25,501 bases of DNA from contig QFOL01000023.1 in NCBI GenBank assembly GCA_003241215.1, positions 1 through 25,501 on the forward strand, read 5' to 3'. Under the pieces are notes generated by a model, which saw only the letters and a program-made list of their open reading frames with translations, was not told the DNA's origin and made no database searches. Position numbers and translations under genes: made by a program. Each line of letters begins with the position of its first letter. Within the stretch, counting starts at the first letter, position 1. Positions 1-7,830 of the stretch are shown here, piece by piece. Source of the stretch: Agrobacterium fabrum (GTDB lineage Bacteria; Pseudomonadota; Alphaproteobacteria; Rhizobiales; Rhizobiaceae).

Positions 1-65
1 TTACGAATAACGCCGCGAAGGGCATCCTGTGCGAGAATGTCGTAACGGATATGATCCTGCCCCAT
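1..65 (-). CDS. sspB: SspB-family ClpXP adaptor, 5' end only (partial)
   Basis: The first 21 codons of a minus-strand gene that runs off the left edge. It starts at ATG 65-63 and reads MGQDHIRYDI, followed by a stretch ending ALRGVIR. This N-terminus matches my memory of the rhizobial stringent starvation protein B family, the adaptor that tethers ssrA-tagged proteins to the ClpXP protease. An AGGA ribosome binding site lies about six bases upstream of the ATG. The tmRNA gene that makes the tag lies on the same strand just upstream, which supports the identification. The name rests on a short N-terminal match only; the rest of the protein is outside the window. Confidence 0.72.
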   Translation of the reverse strand, partial: MGQDHIRYDILAQDALRGVIR

Positions 66-84
66 GCGGTCCTGTCTTTCCCTT

Positions 85-180
85 ATTCGAACGTCTTTTA
101 ATACACGGCGCAGGCTGCGCGCCAAGGACGCTGTAACACTTTGAATCTTCGCGTAATCCTTGAGCCGGATCATTTCGGAT
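85..180. repeat. Possible dispersed rhizobial intergenic repeat
   Basis: The stretch holds GGACGCTGTAACACTTTGAA (126-145). I recognise this as the core of a palindromic intergenic element found in many copies in Agrobacterium and Rhizobium genomes. On either side are imperfect inverted arms: GGCGC/GCGCC around 107-123, and GGATC/GATCC around 167-181. It lies between sspB and the tmRNA gene and so also overlaps the likely sspB promoter region. The assignment is from memory, and only one copy is present in this window. Confidence 0.4.
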
Positions 181-289
181 CCTGACGCTCACGCGTTGGC
201 CAAGTATACGCAATGTCCCGAACGGCAGCAACGGAAAAGCCGATACCGTCCGCAAGTCAGCTATCATATAATCAATTCAGGCAAAATGG

Positions 290-612
290 AGAAGGTGGAG
301 GTTTCTGTTGCCAGGTACCTCCGAACCCCGCCTCAAGGGGCTAACCTAGAGGACTTGGAGCGGAATTCCCGCACCGCCATTAGGCAGCGAGAGCATATTC
401 CTTAGCGTTGTTGTCGTTTGCAACTACACTTGTGACCCGATAACGGCGGTATCATGCCGAGCACAGCTTAAGTCTTTCAATGCCAGTCGATCCCATTTCG
501 CCCCCATCAACAGCAGCCCGGCCTGGCTGTTCTTGGTGGAGGCGGCGGCTTCGAAGCCGCGTCCTGTACATCTATTGCACAAAAGGTTTAGCACCGTAGC
601 CTCCTTGCGAAG
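290..612 (-). ncRNA. ssrA: Transfer-messenger RNA, permuted two-piece alphaproteobacterial form
   Basis: Read on the minus strand, the gene begins with the acceptor piece, whose T-arm-like segment around TTCGAAG ends in CCTCCACCA (CCA end at 534). A 28-base intervening segment (533-506) with a 6-bp hairpin (AACAGC/GCTGTT) follows. The coding piece then starts with GGGGGC at 505-500, which pairs with GCCTCC of the acceptor piece to form the acceptor stem. The tag frame at 421-380 reads ANDNNAKEYALAA then TAA. Downstream are hairpins GCGGGAATTCCGC, CCCC/GGGG and GGAGGT/ACCTCC (322-297). The 3'-half-first order is the permuted arrangement known from alphaproteobacteria, in which processing yields two RNAs. 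A GATAAT -10-like box at 621-616 suggests a start near 609. Outer ends are approximate. The RNA rescues stalled ribosomes and tags products for ClpXP. Confidence 0.93.
506..533 (-). other. Intervening segment removed between the two tmRNA pieces
   Basis: These 28 bases separate the encoded CCA end of the acceptor piece from the GGGGGC start of the coding piece. They fold into a stem with arms AACAGC and GCTGTT. In permuted tmRNAs this internal loop is excised during maturation, leaving two RNA molecules held by base pairing. The boundaries follow from the acceptor-stem pairing and are well defined at both sides. Confidence 0.8.
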
Positions 613-670
613 GCAATTATCAGGTAGTGCATTTTCATATCGAATTCAATGGGTCCCGAGCAATCAGGAG

Positions 671-691
671 ATCGGCGGTTACGCCGCCGAT
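671..691. other. Perfect inverted repeat between the ABC operon and ssrA
   Basis: ATCGGCGG and CCGCCGAT form an 8-bp stem around a 5-base loop. It lies downstream of the ABC ATPase gene and upstream of the tmRNA gene, both on the minus strand. There is no T-run on either side, so it is not a canonical intrinsic terminator. It could be a processing or stability hairpin at the end of the transporter mRNA or a protein-binding site. Confidence 0.5.
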
Positions 692-730
692 GCTTTGCCG
701 GATGTCTTTGAACGGGCTGAACGACCGTCA

Positions 731-745
731 GTGCGCATTGCGCAC
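731..745. other. Short dyad just after the ABC ATPase gene
   Basis: GTGCGCA and TGCGCAC flank a single base, a perfect 15-base palindrome that starts 5 bases after the ATPase stop codon on the minus strand. No T-tract follows. Together with the inverted repeat at 671-691 it forms two successive stem-capable sequences at the end of the transporter operon, so a role in 3'-end formation is plausible but unproven. Confidence 0.4.
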
Positions 746-750
746 GTCTT

Positions 751-1812
751 TCAGAGTCTTTTCCCTGTTTCACGGTCGAATATATGCGCCCTGCGCGGAT
801 CTATGCGGAAATGCATTGTCCGCCCCGGAATCACCTCTATGCGTTCGCGGATGAGCGCATCTATGGGTGCTCCTCCCGCCCGGCCGAAGACCAGCGTTTC
901 GGAGCCTGTCGGTTCGACCACCGAAACCTCCACCGGCACGCCCTCGTCACTGACGGCTATGTGCTCGGGACGGATTCCATAGGTGACGGCCCGGCCGTCT
1001 TCCACGTCGGTGTTTTCGAGCGGGAGCACTACGCCACCCTCCGTCACAACTATTCTTTTGCCGTCCCGGGTGGCGACCTTTCCCTGCAGGAAGTTCATGG
1101 ACGGGCTGCCGATGAAACCGGCTACGAAAATATTGGCGGGGAAATCATAGAGGTCGAGCGGCCTGCCGATCTGCTCGACACGCCCGTCGCGCATCACGAC
1201 GATCTTGTTGGCCATCGTCATGGCTTCGACCTGGTCATGGGTGACATAGATCGTCGTGGTCTTCAGGCGCTGGTGCAGTTCCTTGATTTCCACGCGCATC
1301 GTGACACGAAGCTTCGCATCCAGATTGGACAGGGGCTCGTCGAACAGGAACACCTGCGGATCGCGAACGATTGCGCGGCCCATGGCCACACGCTGTCTCT
1401 GCCCGCCCGACAATTGCTTGGGATAACGGTCGAGATAGCGGGTCAGGTCGAGGATTTCAGCGGCTTTCCGGACTTTTTCCTCGATTTCCGCCTTGGGGCG
1501 CTTCGCCATTTTCAGGGGGAAGCCCATGTTTTCCGAGACGGTCTTGTGCGGGTAGAGCGCGTAGGACTGAAAGACCATTGCGATATCGCGGTCTTTCGGG
1601 GGAGCGTTGGTGACGACACGACCGCCGATGCGGATGTCGCCGCCGGTCACGGTTTCGAGCCCGGCGATCATTCGAAGCAGGGTGGATTTTCCGCAGCCGG
1701 ACGGGCCGACGAGCACGACGAATTCGCCGTCCTCGATGTCGACGCTGACCCCGTGCATGACCTGAAGCGCACCATATTTCTTGGTGACCTCGCTAACCTG
1801 TACGTTTGCCAA
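751..1812 (-). CDS. Sugar/polyol ABC transporter ATPase, MalK/SmoK type
   Basis: A 353-residue cytoplasmic ATPase that powers the CUT1 transporter encoded upstream. Visible motifs: Walker [10 protein letters not shown] (36-44), Q-loop at Q82, signature LSGGQ (134-138), Walker B VFLFDEP (154-160) and the THD H-loop. A C-terminal part of about 120 residues fits the TOBE regulatory domain of the MalK/UgpC group. I place the start at TTG 1812 because GGGGAGG sits 7 bases upstream and the protein then begins MANVQVSEV, a normal family N-terminus. The longer frame back to 1878 adds 22 residues without family character. It is the last gene of the operon, with 62 bases between the preceding small gene and this start. 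Substrate is set by the binding protein, probably a hexitol or related sugar. Confidence 0.93.
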   Translation of the reverse strand: MANVQVSEVTKKYGALQVMHGVSVDIEDGEFVVLVGPSGCGKSTLLRMIAGLETVTGGDIRIGGRVVTNAPPKDRDIAMVFQSYALYPHKTVSENMGFPLKMAKRPKAEIEEKVRKAAEILDLTRYLDRYPKQLSGGQRQRVAMGRAIVRDPQVFLFDEPLSNLDAKLRVTMRVEIKELHQRLKTTTIYVTHDQVEAMTMANKIVVMRDGRVEQIGRPLDLYDFPANIFVAGFIGSPSMNFLQGKVATRDGKRIVVTEGGVVLPLENTDVEDGRAVTYGIRPEHIAVSDEGVPVEVSVVEPTGSETLVFGRAGGAPIDALIRERIEVIPGRTMHFRIDPRRAHIFDRETGKRL

Positions 1813-1874
1813 AGTCGTTCCTCCCCTAAACCCGTGCGGCTTGCTTGTTGTTGTGATTGATCGAGTGCATCGTT

Positions 1875-2081
1875 TCATCCCTTCCGGATGATGAAGGCGC
1901 CGAGCGCGACGGAGATCGCGACCGCGATCCAGATCGACAGGCCCATCGGCTCGAGAAAGCGCATCCAGAGGAGCGACAGGGCGACCCAGATCACCACCGA
2001 GATGAACAGGCGGTCGAACCAGTTCGTCTCTATGGGCAGGAAGCCGGGCTGTTTTTCGTTGTTCTGAGGTTGCGAAGCCAT
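1875..2081 (-). CDS. Small two-helix membrane protein of the ABC operon
   Basis: A 68-residue protein with a polar N-terminus and two predicted membrane helices (about residues 24-43 and 48-64), ending in a charged IIRKG tail. The ATG lies 4 bases after the stop of the MalG-like permease, with AAGGATAAGG as ribosome binding site, so it is part of the operon. I do not recognise a named family with certainty. A small hydrophobic protein between permease and ATPase genes is something I associate with rhizobial polyol transporters of this class. It may be an accessory subunit or stabiliser of the permease complex; the function is inferred from position only. Confidence 0.75.
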   Translation of the reverse strand: MASQPQNNEKQPGFLPIETNWFDRLFISVVIWVALSLLWMRFLEPMGLSIWIAVAISVALGAFIIRKG

Positions 2082-2085
2082 GGCC

Positions 2086-2922
2086 TTATCCTTTCACTGC
2101 GCCGAAGGTCAGGCCGGCGACGATGTGACGCTGCACCACCGAAAAGACGATGAGCGCCGGAACCAGCGTCAGCATCGAGATTGCGGCCATGATGCCCCAG
2201 GCGGTTCCTGTCGTGGTGACATATTCCGACAGGCCCGTGGTGAGTGTCCGGGCGTTGAAGTTGGTGAGTGTGGCGGCAAGCAGATATTCGTTCCAGGCGA
2301 ATACCCAGGTCAGGATCAGCGTGACGGCGAGACCCGGCCGGGCAAGCGGAAACACGATGTCGTAGAGCACCGTCCACGGGCTTGCGCCATCGACATAGGC
2401 TGCCTCGTCCAGCTCCCGGGGAATGCTCTCGATCGTCGGGCGCAGGGTCCAGATGGCGAATGGCAGGTTGAAGGAGCAATAGACAAGGATCATGCCGATC
2501 TTCGTATCCGCCAGCGAAAAATCGCCGATCTTGTAGACCTGGGTCAACAGCAGAAACATCGGCAGGAGGAAGACCGCCGGCGGCGCCATGCGGTTGGTGA
2601 TCGTCCAGAAAAAGATACTTTCCTTGCCCGCCAGATCGAAGCGGGTGAGCGCATAACAGGCGAGGAAGCCGAGCGTCGTGACCAGCAGAGCGTTGCCCGA
2701 CGAGATGATCAGCGAATTCCACATATATCGCCGCAGGGTCTCGTTGGTCAGGACGTCCTGATAGTTCTTCCAGAAGAAGTCCGTCAGGATGACGTCGGGT
2801 GTCGAGAAGAGGTCGAAAGGCTGCTTTACCGAAATGACGAACAGCCAGTAGATCGGGAAAAGCGTGGCGAGGCTGAGCAATGTCCACAGGATGATTGAAA
2901 GCCAGGGGTTCTGTTTTCTCAT
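2086..2922 (-). CDS. Sugar ABC transporter permease, MalG/SmoG type
   Basis: A 278-residue inner-membrane permease with about six membrane helices, starting with MRKQNPWLSII and a first helix at about 9-30. The cytoplasmic EAA loop that docks the ATPase is clear: EAAYVDGASPW followed by the conserved IVFPLARPGLA at about 173-199. Length fits the MalG family. ATG 2922 is 4 bases after the stop of the upstream permease and is served by an AGGAG site overlapping that gene's end, so the pair is translationally coupled. It forms the channel with the second permease. Confidence 0.93.
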   Translation of the reverse strand: MRKQNPWLSIILWTLLSLATLFPIYWLFVISVKQPFDLFSTPDVILTDFFWKNYQDVLTNETLRRYMWNSLIISSGNALLVTTLGFLACYALTRFDLAGKESIFFWTITNRMAPPAVFLLPMFLLLTQVYKIGDFSLADTKIGMILVYCSFNLPFAIWTLRPTIESIPRELDEAAYVDGASPWTVLYDIVFPLARPGLAVTLILTWVFAWNEYLLAATLTNFNARTLTTGLSEYVTTTGTAWGIMAAISMLTLVPALIVFSVVQRHIVAGLTFGAVKG

Positions 2923-2926
2923 CGGT

Positions 2927-3802
2927 TCAGCTCCTCTTCACGCGGGGCGCAATCAGGCCGACATAAAGCAGCCAGCAGACAACGATGGTCAGGTAGAGGA
3001 CAACGACCGAAATCGCCGAACCATAGCCGTAATTCGTCTTCGGGAAGACCTCGCGGAAGATATGGACGCCGATATAGCGGGTCGAGGATCCCGGGCCTCC
3101 GCCGGTCAGCATCAGCACTTCGTCGACGGTGCGCAGTGCGTCCATCAGCCGGATGAAGACCGTGGCCATCAGGGCAGGGCGGATCAGCGGAAGGGTGATG
3201 TGCCAGAATATCTGGCGCTTGCCTGCGCCGTCGATCTGCGCCTGCTCAAAGGGATCGGATGGCAGGGAGACCAGGGCCGCAATGAGCGACAGCGTCACCA
3301 GCGGGGTCCAGTGCCAGACATCCATGATGACCGTGACGGTGAAGGCGGCGACTGCGCTCTGGCCGATATTGAGATCGTAGCCGAACCAGCTTCTAAGCAG
3401 ATGGGGGATGATGCCGATCGATGGCGTCGTCATCAGCTTCCACACCGATCCGACGATGATCGGCGCCATGATCAGGGGCAGCGTATGAATGGTACGGAAG
3501 AAGGCCTTGCCGGGGAAATCCTTCATCAGCGCCTGTGCCAGCACATATCCGAGGATCAGCTCGGTGACGACGGCGAAGAAGACGAAGGCGACGGTAATTC
3601 CCAGCGATGCAAGGAACAGCGGATCGAAAACAAGGGTGCGATAATTCGAGGCCCAGTTGAAAATCATCGTGGGATTGGCGGCAAAGGGGTTCCACTGGTG
3701 GAACGAGACCCAGACGACGTAGATGAAGGGGAATATGCCGAAGAGCCCAAGGACTATGAGCGTTGGGGACAGCAACAGCCATCCGAGCTTTTGTGAATGC
3801 AT
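2927..3802 (-). CDS. Sugar ABC transporter permease, MalF/SmoF type
   Basis: A 291-residue inner-membrane permease with about six helices, the first at about 8-30. The EAA loop reads EQAQIDGAGKRQIF then ITLPLIRPALM. I chose ATG 3802, which gives MHSQKLGWLLLSP; GAGG lies upstream, and the longer frame to 3880 adds a proline- and arginine-rich stretch with no family resemblance. It lies 93 bases after the binding-protein gene, with a hairpin in the gap. It partners the MalG-like permease downstream in the same operon. Confidence 0.92.
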   Translation of the reverse strand: MHSQKLGWLLLSPTLIVLGLFGIFPFIYVVWVSFHQWNPFAANPTMIFNWASNYRTLVFDPLFLASLGITVAFVFFAVVTELILGYVLAQALMKDFPGKAFFRTIHTLPLIMAPIIVGSVWKLMTTPSIGIIPHLLRSWFGYDLNIGQSAVAAFTVTVIMDVWHWTPLVTLSLIAALVSLPSDPFEQAQIDGAGKRQIFWHITLPLIRPALMATVFIRLMDALRTVDEVLMLTGGGPGSSTRYIGVHIFREVFPKTNYGYGSAISVVVLYLTIVVCWLLYVGLIAPRVKRS

Positions 3803-3843
3803 GGCCTCATCCTCTTGGCAACCCTCGGGCGCCCTGTGAGCCG

Positions 3844-3878
3844 AAAAAGGGCGGGTCGCCGGGGTAGGGCGGCCCGCC
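3844..3878 (-). terminator. Hairpin after the binding-protein gene (attenuator-like)
   Basis: On the minus strand GGCGGG pairs with CCCGCC around a loop that can itself fold (CCGCCCTACCCCGG), and the second arm is followed by CTTTTT. This looks like a leaky intrinsic terminator or RNA stabiliser located 17 bases after the stop of the binding-protein gene and before the permease genes. Such hairpins commonly keep binding-protein mRNA in excess over permease mRNA; that role is inferred. Confidence 0.6.
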
Positions 3879-3895
3879 AAGTTGGGGAGGATGTT

Positions 3896-5329
3896 TTATT
3901 TGCGATAGCCGAGGGATTTCAGCTCTTCCTCGGCCTTGGCGGCCATCTGGTCGAGCCCTGCATCCGGGGCAATCTTGCCGGTCAGGATGTCGTAGAAGAT
4001 CGGCGCGGTCGCCTCACGCACCTGGGCGTGGAACGGATAGGGCGGTGCGCCGGCGAACAGTTTGCCCTGTTCCTTCAGCATCGTGTAGAAGCCGCCGAGC
4101 TTGGTATCCATCTCCTTCACCTTCGGATCATCGAAGGTTGCGGTGTTGGTGATGCGCGGCGCGGCGACGGCCCAATCGGGCTGTACGTCGTTCTGGCCGA
4201 TATATTGCAGGAAGAGCAGGGCGGCTTCCTTGTTCTTGGAGGTGATTGGCAGGCCGAAGGCGCCGCCGTCATAGTAGCCGATGTAGCCCTTGCCGGATTT
4301 GGCGTCGTCGAGAACGCCCGGTTCGAGCGGCGGAAGGGCGAAGCCGACCTTGCCGACGACCCTTGACTGCGCCGGATCGCTCTGGATCCACGCGGCATTC
4401 TCACCATAGATCAGGCCCTGGGCGACGCGGCCGGCTGCGAATGTCGTCGCGGTTTCCGTCCATGTGGACTGTGTCGATTCCGGCGGGGCGATATCGCGCA
4501 GGTGCAGCCAGTATTTCAGCGCGGCCTTCGACTTGTCGCTGTTCATCATGCCGCCATTCTTGATGTCCGCGGCGTAGTTGTTCTTGGCGTCGATGCCCCA
4601 ATTATAGACGCCGAAGGTCGGCGCGACGGATTCGAAGAACTCGTACCAGGATGCCGGATGGCCGGTATGGGCCTGTGCGGTCGTGCCCCAGAGCTGCTCG
4701 CCATTATCCTTTCCCCACTTGGTGAAGAATTCGGCGATCTGCGTGTAGTCCTCATGGGTGGTCGCCGGTTTCAGATCCTTGCCGGTTTCCTTCTTGAACG
4801 CTTCCTTGATCTTCGGGTCTTCGAACAGGTCCTTGCGATAGAGGTAGGTCTTCAGGAAGGCTTCCATGGGAATGCCATAGAGGTCGCCGTTCGAGCCTTT
4901 GAAATAATCGGCGAAGCTGGTGAAGTTCTTGTCGTCGTAGGTTGGTGCCTTCAGGTCCGGCTGGTCCTTCAATGTCTTGGTGATGTCGACGAGGAAGTCG
5001 CGGGCGAGATACGAATAGATGATGTCCTGCTCGATATAGACCATGTCATAGATGCCCGTCTTGGCTTCCATGTCCTTGATGGCCTTGTCGTACATCTGGT
5101 CCCATGAGGTCGTTTCGATCTCGACCTTGATGCCCGTCTTCTTCTCGAAATCAGGCGCAAGCACGTTCCTGATATAGTTGGATGGGGGCGTGGATTCGGT
5201 CACGCCGTGAAGGGTCACGCCCTTAAACTTAGCGCCTGCGTCCGACCAGAAATCAGCCCATGCCGGCGATGCGGCGGTCGCGAGACTAACCGTCAGCGCA
5301 AGCGCGCTGGCCTTCAATGCGTACTTCAT
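3896..5329 (-). CDS. Periplasmic sugar/polyol-binding protein, family 1 (CUT1)
   Basis: A 477-residue extracellular solute-binding protein that delivers the substrate to the permeases downstream. The signal peptide is clear: MKYALK, a hydrophobic core, and a cleavage site after SPAWA (residue 25), with the mature protein starting DFWSDAG. Further on are the ITTSWDQM-like segment [12 protein letters not shown] and tryptophan-rich binding-site stretches (about 215-245) usual in family 1 binding proteins. It is somewhat longer than the usual 400-450 residues of the family. ATG 5329 has GGGAGG 6 bases upstream; the frame extends 14 codons further but without a site. It is the first gene of the operon. 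Its placement opposite a hexitol catabolic operon suggests a hexitol or ketohexose ligand. Confidence 0.92.
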   Translation of the reverse strand: MKYALKASALALTVSLATAASPAWADFWSDAGAKFKGVTLHGVTESTPPSNYIRNVLAPDFEKKTGIKVEIETTSWDQMYDKAIKDMEAKTGIYDMVYIEQDIIYSYLARDFLVDITKTLKDQPDLKAPTYDDKNFTSFADYFKGSNGDLYGIPMEAFLKTYLYRKDLFEDPKIKEAFKKETGKDLKPATTHEDYTQIAEFFTKWGKDNGEQLWGTTAQAHTGHPASWYEFFESVAPTFGVYNWGIDAKNNYAADIKNGGMMNSDKSKAALKYWLHLRDIAPPESTQSTWTETATTFAAGRVAQGLIYGENAAWIQSDPAQSRVVGKVGFALPPLEPGVLDDAKSGKGYIGYYDGGAFGLPITSKNKEAALLFLQYIGQNDVQPDWAVAAPRITNTATFDDPKVKEMDTKLGGFYTMLKEQGKLFAGAPPYPFHAQVREATAPIFYDILTGKIAPDAGLDQMAAKAEEELKSLGYRK

Positions 5330-5635
5330 GTCAATCCTCCCAGATAGCAGCGAGATCATTCGCTGGTCCATTTTGTAAACGAAAAGAACAGTTCCCGCAA
5401 TATTTGTTGTCTAAACCTGCAAATATGAAATCTATCTATTTGATTTCCCCGGAAACTTATTTTGTCGGCTTGCTTTGTTGTGTGTGAATGTTCCTCGTTT
5501 TGCCATTAAATGCTGCATTGCAAGGTTTTTTCCTGCGTCGCCAAAATTCAAAGTGATCAAATTTATTTGTTGCTTTGCCATACTAAATGACTTAGCAATT
5601 GCCCAACAGAAGGCATTCAGTGGAGGGAAACGGTT
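5330..5635. promoter_or_regulatory. AT-rich divergent control region of the hexitol divergon
   Basis: These 306 bases separate two divergent operons and are clearly richer in A and T than the genes. They contain three direct copies of TTTGTTG (5403-5409, 5474-5480, 5566-5572). There are also two short dyads, AATGC-T-GCATT (5509-5519) and CAAAT-TT-ATTTG (5558-5569). These are candidate binding sites for the ROK regulator encoded in the plus-strand operon, since ROK repressors often bind AT-rich dyads. I cannot point to an unambiguous -35/-10 pair for either direction. GGAGGG at 5621-5626 is the ribosome binding site of the plus-strand gene. Confidence 0.6.
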
Positions 5636-6520
5636 ATGCGGCGATTGGGTATCCATTCATTTGTATGGACGGGCGGCCAAACCCAGGAGGGTCTCGAAAT
5701 GGCCCTCAACAAGACTGCGGAGCATGGCTACCGCACCATCGAATTTGCCTATCTGCGTCCGGAGAAGTTCAACCTCGACCGTCTGGCAAAGCTTGCCCAG
5801 TCACTGGATGTCGAGATCGGTGTGACGATGGGGCTGGGATTTCAAAACGACGTTTCCAGCGAGGACGGCGACGTCGTGAAGGCGGGTAAGCGGACGCTGT
5901 CCGACGCCGTGCATGCCGTTCGGGATATCGGCGGAAACAAGCTTGGCGGCATCCTTTATTCAGCGCATGCCAAATACGACCGGCAGCCGACAGGCAAGGG
6001 CTGGGACAACAGCGTCGCGGCGATTGCAGAGACTGCGGATATCGCCAAAGAGGCGAATGTCGATCTGGTGCTTGAGGTCGTGAACCGCTTCGAGACCAAC
6101 CTTCTCAACACCACCGCGCAGGGTCTGAAATTCATTTCCGAAACCGGTTCCGACCATGTCCGGCTGCACCTCGATACGTTTCATATGAATATCGAGGAAG
6201 CCAACCCGGCGGCGGCAATTCGCCTTGCTGGCGACAAGATCGGTTATTTCCACATCGGCGAAAGCAATCGCGGTTATCTGGGTGACGGGACGATCAATTT
6301 CGACCTGATCTTCGATGCGCTGCTCGACATCGATTATAAGCGTGACGTCGTATTCGAGAGCTTTTCCACGGCTGTCGTGGATGAGGGGCTTTCGCTTGCC
6401 TGCGCGATCTGGCGCGACACCTGGACCGATAACGATCCGCTTGCGGCGCATGCAAAGGCCTATATCGAACTGAAATATGAAGAGGCCAAGCGTCGTCGCG
6501 CGACGAATGCGCGGCCTTAA
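5636..6520 (+). CDS. Ketose 3-epimerase (D-tagatose/D-psicose 3-epimerase family)
   Basis: A 294-residue TIM-barrel enzyme. The metal and catalytic set of the D-tagatose 3-epimerase family is visible: Glu147 in LEVVNRFE, Asp180 in HLDTFHMN, His206 in GYFHIGESNRG and Glu241 in VFESFS. The spacing between these residues is the same as in the A. tumefaciens D-psicose 3-epimerase as I remember it. The N-terminus MRRLGIHSFVW resembles the L-ribulose/ketose 3-epimerase branch. Such enzymes move the C3 hydroxyl of free ketoses, for example tagatose to sorbose, psicose to fructose or ribulose to xylulose. GGAGGG lies 9 bases before the ATG. It is the first gene of the plus-strand operon. The exact ketose is not readable from sequence. 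Confidence 0.88.
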   Translation: MRRLGIHSFVWTGGQTQEGLEMALNKTAEHGYRTIEFAYLRPEKFNLDRLAKLAQSLDVEIGVTMGLGFQNDVSSEDGDVVKAGKRTLSDAVHAVRDIGGNKLGGILYSAHAKYDRQPTGKGWDNSVAAIAETADIAKEANVDLVLEVVNRFETNLLNTTAQGLKFISETGSDHVRLHLDTFHMNIEEANPAAAIRLAGDKIGYFHIGESNRGYLGDGTINFDLIFDALLDIDYKRDVVFESFSTAVVDEGLSLACAIWRDTWTDNDPLAAHAKAYIELKYEEAKRRRATNARP

Positions 6521-6587
6521 ATATCCTTCTGGTGGCCTGCTTCAATTGTGTAAGGGTTGGTGCAGGTTGATTTGAAGGGAAATGATC

Positions 6588-7802
6588 ATGAACGACACCG
6601 CCTCCACCGGAAGTTCGCCACGCAGGATTCGTCAGAACAATATCGTTGCCGCCCTGCAGACGATCTACGCTCATCGCCGGATGAGCCGCGCCGATCTGGC
6701 GCGGAAGCTCGGGATGAACCGCTCGTCTTCGGGCGAGATCGTTGCGGAGCTGACGGAGGGCGGGTTCGTCCAGGAATCCGAGGAGAGCAGCAAGCCGCGT
6801 TCGGACCATGCCCGGCTGGGTCGGCCGGGGATCATGCTTGAACTCGTGCCTGACGCGGCCTTCTTCGTCGGCATCGAGATTGGCGTGGAGCATATTTCGG
6901 CCGCCGTGGTGGATCTCTGCGCCGATGTGCGTGTCTGCCGGAAAATGGCCTTCGACACGCCGGCTTCAACGGTCGAGCAGGCGGTGGCGGAAGCTGTGGA
7001 GCTTATCGTCGGGGCAATGTCGAAGGACATGATCCGGCGCTGCAAAGGGCTCGGGATTTCGACCCCGGCCCATATTCGTCCGGATGGAAGCGTCAGTCTG
7101 GCGCCGATCATTGGGTGGCGGGATGTGCCGCTGAAGGAGATCGGTCGTGCAGCCTTCCCGGCCAGGGTGCCGATCCTGATCGAAAACGATGCGAATGCAT
7201 TCGCGATCGGGGACAGCTACCGAAACGGATCGGCCGGCGTGACCCTGTTCCTGACGATGGAAACGGGTGTCGGCGGCGGCATCATGATCGACGGGAAACT
7301 GTTTCGTGGCGGGCATGGGCTGGCGGGCGAAATCGGCCATACGCTGGTGCCGGGCAGCGGCGGGCAGAAATTCGAGCAGCTTATCGGCCGTGAGGTGCTC
7401 ATCAGGCAATACAGGGAGGCGACCGGCAAAAAGAGCGCGGAAATCCAGGATTTTCTTTCGGATGTCCGCGACCGGGTGCCGGATGCCGTGAACATTGCGG
7501 AGACGTGGTCGAAACATCTCGCCTACGCGCTTCTGCAGGCCTGCCGCCTCATCGATCCGCACAGGATCGTCCTTGGCGGGTCGGTCGCATCGCTTTACCC
7601 GATGGTGTCCGCGCGCGTCGCGGTCCACATGGCGGAAGGGCAGAATATTCCATTTCCGACCCCCGAGATCGTCGTCGATGACGATGCGGAGTTCGGGTCG
7701 GCATTCGGTGCGGCCTGCATGCTGCACCAGCGCTTCCTGTCCCTTGAGAACGAGGAGTTCGGAAGCGAGGACGGTGCGTTGCCACGACTGGCAGTGACAT
7801 AG
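6588..7802 (+). CDS. ROK-family transcriptional regulator
   Basis: A 404-residue regulator with an N-terminal winged helix (about 13-62; recognition part SRADLARKLGMNRSSSG) and a C-terminal ROK sugar-binding domain containing IENDANAF (198-205) and METGVGGG (224-231). I prefer ATG 6588 over ATG 6582, because GAAGGGA ends 7 bases before the former and only 1 base before the latter. The usual ROK zinc motif CxCGxxGCxE after GH is missing: the sequence after GH at 250-251 reads TLVPGSGGQKFEQ with no cysteine. Encoded inside the operon it probably controls, it is likely a repressor of both divergent operons, released by a hexitol, ketose or sugar phosphate. Confidence 0.9.
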   Translation: MNDTASTGSSPRRIRQNNIVAALQTIYAHRRMSRADLARKLGMNRSSSGEIVAELTEGGFVQESEESSKPRSDHARLGRPGIMLELVPDAAFFVGIEIGVEHISAAVVDLCADVRVCRKMAFDTPASTVEQAVAEAVELIVGAMSKDMIRRCKGLGISTPAHIRPDGSVSLAPIIGWRDVPLKEIGRAAFPARVPILIENDANAFAIGDSYRNGSAGVTLFLTMETGVGGGIMIDGKLFRGGHGLAGEIGHTLVPGSGGQKFEQLIGREVLIRQYREATGKKSAEIQDFLSDVRDRVPDAVNIAETWSKHLAYALLQACRLIDPHRIVLGGSVASLYPMVSARVAVHMAEGQNIPFPTPEIVVDDDAEFGSAFGAACMLHQRFLSLENEEFGSEDGALPRLAVT

Positions 7803-7830
7803 ACAAACCAATATCGAAAGCAGGATTGCG

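Noticed and set aside
534..570. Island attachment site at the tmRNA acceptor end
   Set aside because: No integrase gene is in the window, and I found no second copy of the T-arm or acceptor sequence near the other core-gene boundary.
533..982. A 149-codon plus-strand frame across the tmRNA acceptor piece and the ATPase end
   Set aside because: It overlaps two well-supported minus-strand features and has no domain character.
784..1860. A 358-codon open frame on the plus strand
   Set aside because: Antisense shadow of the MalK-type ATPase, with low-complexity His/Asp-rich composition and no family features.
2030..2887. A 285-codon minus-strand frame overlapping the MalG-like permease
   Set aside because: Out-of-frame shadow; the other minus-strand frame has the membrane helices and the EAA loop.
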